Of a DNA stretch of 64,000 nt, positions 62,903 through 64,000 are shown piece by piece (position 1 is the stretch's first letter; every line of letters starts with the position of its first letter). Source of the DNA: Maribacter sp. (GTDB taxonomy: Bacteria; Bacteroidota; Bacteroidia; Flavobacteriales; Flavobacteriaceae). The translations under genes were made by a program, and so were the position numbers. A model generated the notes under the pieces. It was not told the origin of the DNA. It saw only the letters and a program-made list of their open reading frames with translations, and ran no database searches. The DNA is taken from positions 62,001-126,000 of the forward strand of contig DRFI01000028.1 of NCBI GenBank assembly GCA_011050675.1. Reading direction: 5' to 3'.

Positions 62903-63123
62903 AACATTACCTACTTTAAAGTTACACTACTAAAGTTAGTCGAATTAAGCAACATTTATATAGTTAAAGTGGTAAAACCTTACAAAAACGATGTAAAACC
63001 CTACTTTTTTGTGGTGTGGGATTGTAGTTAAGTGCATTTCAACCATTAAAACTACATTTAGTCGGTGTTTAGTTTGTCTGGTTTATTCATAAGCAAACTA
63101 AACCTTGTAAGTTTAGTTATTAT

Positions 63124-63255
63124 CTATTTAATCAATCCTAGCCAATCTGCTATTCCTGCTAATGGTACTGCTAAAAGTATAATGACTAAGCATGTAATCA
63201 TTAATTTAAGAAATCCGTTGAGTATTTTAACTCCTGAAGTTAGTTCTTGTTCCAT
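63124..63255 (-). CDS. 43-residue single-helix membrane protein
   Basis: An ATG at 63255 (or 63261) opens 43 codons. The product starts MEQELTSGVKILNGFLK, has a hydrophobic helix (LMITCLVIILLAVPLAGI) and ends ADWLGLIK before TAG at 63124. A frame on the opposite strand here (63065-63313) is longer but has no protein-like order. The likeness to the 40-residue gene 220 bases downstream suggests a duplicated pair. The family is not recognised. Confidence 0.5.
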   Translation of the reverse strand: MEQELTSGVKILNGFLKLMITCLVIILLAVPLAGIADWLGLIK

Positions 63256-63437
63256 AATCATAGTTCTATTGTTCTGTACTCAATATAAGTATATCTGCTT
63301 TAAAGTACTGTGAAATAGGACTATAAAATCGATTAACGTATCATATTACCAGTGCAAAGTATGAAATGAGGAGCTTCTAAAGCATAAATTAATATTTAGA
63401 TATATGAGATTTTAACGCTAGGATAATTGAACAACCA

Positions 63438-64000
63438 TCAATTTTTTATAGTAAAAACTGAATTTAATTCATCTACGATTCTTTTTGTAGCTCCAGCTTT
63501 TTCTTGAATATAATTAGCGTTGGTTAGTCCTATTTTCAGCCGATACTTATTGTTTTCAGAATAAGTATTTACAAGCTTATTAAATTGGGTTGAATCTTTT
63601 ATGGAGGATACGCCACCTAGCTCGACTAATTCTTCCGCCTCTGCGAATCCTTCAAAATTAGGACCTATAATAACGGGTATGCCAAAAACTGCGGGTTCTA
63701 AGGTGTTATGTAAACCAGTAACAAAGCCGCCACCTACATAGGCTAGGTCTGCATAGCTGTAGATTTTGGTTAATAAGCCGATGGTGTCAATTATAATTAT
63801 ATCATAGTCTTCGATAGCGATGTTCTCCAATTCGGAAAAGCGGACCACGGGCTTGTTTATAGATTCAATTATTTCCTCTACATGCTTGTTTTTTATGGTA
63901 TGTGGTGCAATAACAAACTTAATTGGCTGAGAGGTATTGTTTATATATTCTACAATCAATTTTTCATCTTCTGGCCATGTGCTTCCCGATACAAAACAAA
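63438..64000 (-). CDS. waaA: KDO transferase (WaaA/KdtA), 3' part, runs off the window
   Basis: The visible C-terminal 187 residues carry the glycosyltransferase B fold of 3-deoxy-D-manno-octulosonic acid transferase: VSGSTWPEDEKL at the window edge, then KFVIAPHTIKNKHVEEI, IIIIDTIGLLTKIYSYADLAYVGGGF, HNTLEPAVFGIPVIIGPNFEGFAEAEEL and a C-terminal helix. The enzyme adds KDO to lipid A at the inner membrane. The gene continues past base 64000, so the start is not seen; an internal ATG at 63959 is not the start. Confidence 0.9.
   Translation of the reverse strand, partial: CFVSGSTWPEDEKLIVEYINNTSQPIKFVIAPHTIKNKHVEEIIESINKPVVRFSELENIAIEDYDIIIIDTIGLLTKIYSYADLAYVGGGFVTGLHNTLEPAVFGIPVIIGPNFEGFAEAEELVELGGVSSIKDSTQFNKLVNTYSENNKYRLKIGLTNANYIQEKAGATKRIVDELNSVFTIKN

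Noticed and set aside
63065-63313. 82-codon plus-strand frame beside the small membrane genes
   Set aside because: It covers the 43-residue minus-strand gene; its order is not protein-like, and the minus-strand reading has a better helix and a paralogue. Some doubt remains.
1-64000. CRISPR arrays, rRNA genes, insertion sequences or toxin-antitoxin pairs
   Set aside because: I saw no regularly spaced repeats, transposase genes, rRNA segments or convincing toxin-antitoxin pair in the window.

Overview
The window is low-GC, densely coded DNA that reads as a chromosome segment of a Flavobacteriaceae bacterium, probably marine. The evidence is a SusC/SusD pair, BamA/TamL-type and TamB envelope proteins, hybrid and propeller-type sensors, DUF4230/DUF4260/DUF4407 proteins, TAnnTTTG-type promoter elements and few Shine-Dalgarno sites. 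No species can be fixed from sequence reading alone.

Left chromosomal part (1-24349). A gene tail that may be ruvC is followed by a four-helix-bundle gene bracketed by 31-bp inverted repeats, then hemW, a cyclase-family hydrolase, DUF4260, DUF4230, a secreted Dabb protein, a YjbR protein, two ExbD proteins without ExbB, a membrane MutS-like ATPase, a secreted MG2/plug-like protein and a YdjM-like membrane hydrolase. On the minus strand lie a tamL-tamB pair joined by an 11-base overlap and a TTG start, a 37-residue membrane peptide, DUF4407, a blaR1/blaI pair with three operator half-palindromes laid over its promoter, and an M20 dipeptidase. A PhnA-like gene lies on the plus strand.

Mobile island (about 24435-50562, 26 kb). 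It sits in the 3' part of a tRNA-Leu(UAG) gene and is bounded by 55-bp direct repeats (attL 24380-24434, attR 50508-50562). The repeats differ only in the variable-arm loop, GCAA against TTGC, which is an exact reverse complement between CC and GG. A tyrosine recombinase lies beside attR. A mobilisation module (accessory coiled-coil protein, relaxase, MobC), a Toprim primase, an SF3-type helicase, an excisionase-like HTH protein and a cluster of GATGAC/GTCATC repeats lie at the left. I read it as an integrative and mobilisable element that may replicate when excised.

The island carries two cargos. The first (29591-41391) is a fructan utilisation locus: a hybrid two-component sensor with a periplasmic sugar-binding domain, an MFS sugar porter, a GH32 lipoprotein, SusC, SusD and a ROK/polyphosphate-glucokinase-like kinase. 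Polymer would be bound and imported by SusCD, cut by GH32, and the sugars moved inward by the MFS porter and phosphorylated. The second (41587-48862) is a minus-strand oxidoreductase cluster (IorB/IorA-like, esterase, cyclophilin-like, cupin, acyltransferase, outer-membrane protein) with a divergent AraC regulator. Its iorA has a one-base frameshift and its araC an in-frame stop.

Right chromosomal part (50600-64000). It holds an alpha/beta-hydrolase-OsmC fusion, DUF427, a duplicated Cys-rich protein, a TonB-dependent receptor divergent from a LytS/LytTR two-component pair, a propeller-LuxR sensor next to a multidomain GH16 laminarinase-like lipoprotein whose catalytic domain is split by a permuted CBM-like domain, two tiny membrane-protein genes, and the 3' part of a KDO transferase gene running off the window.
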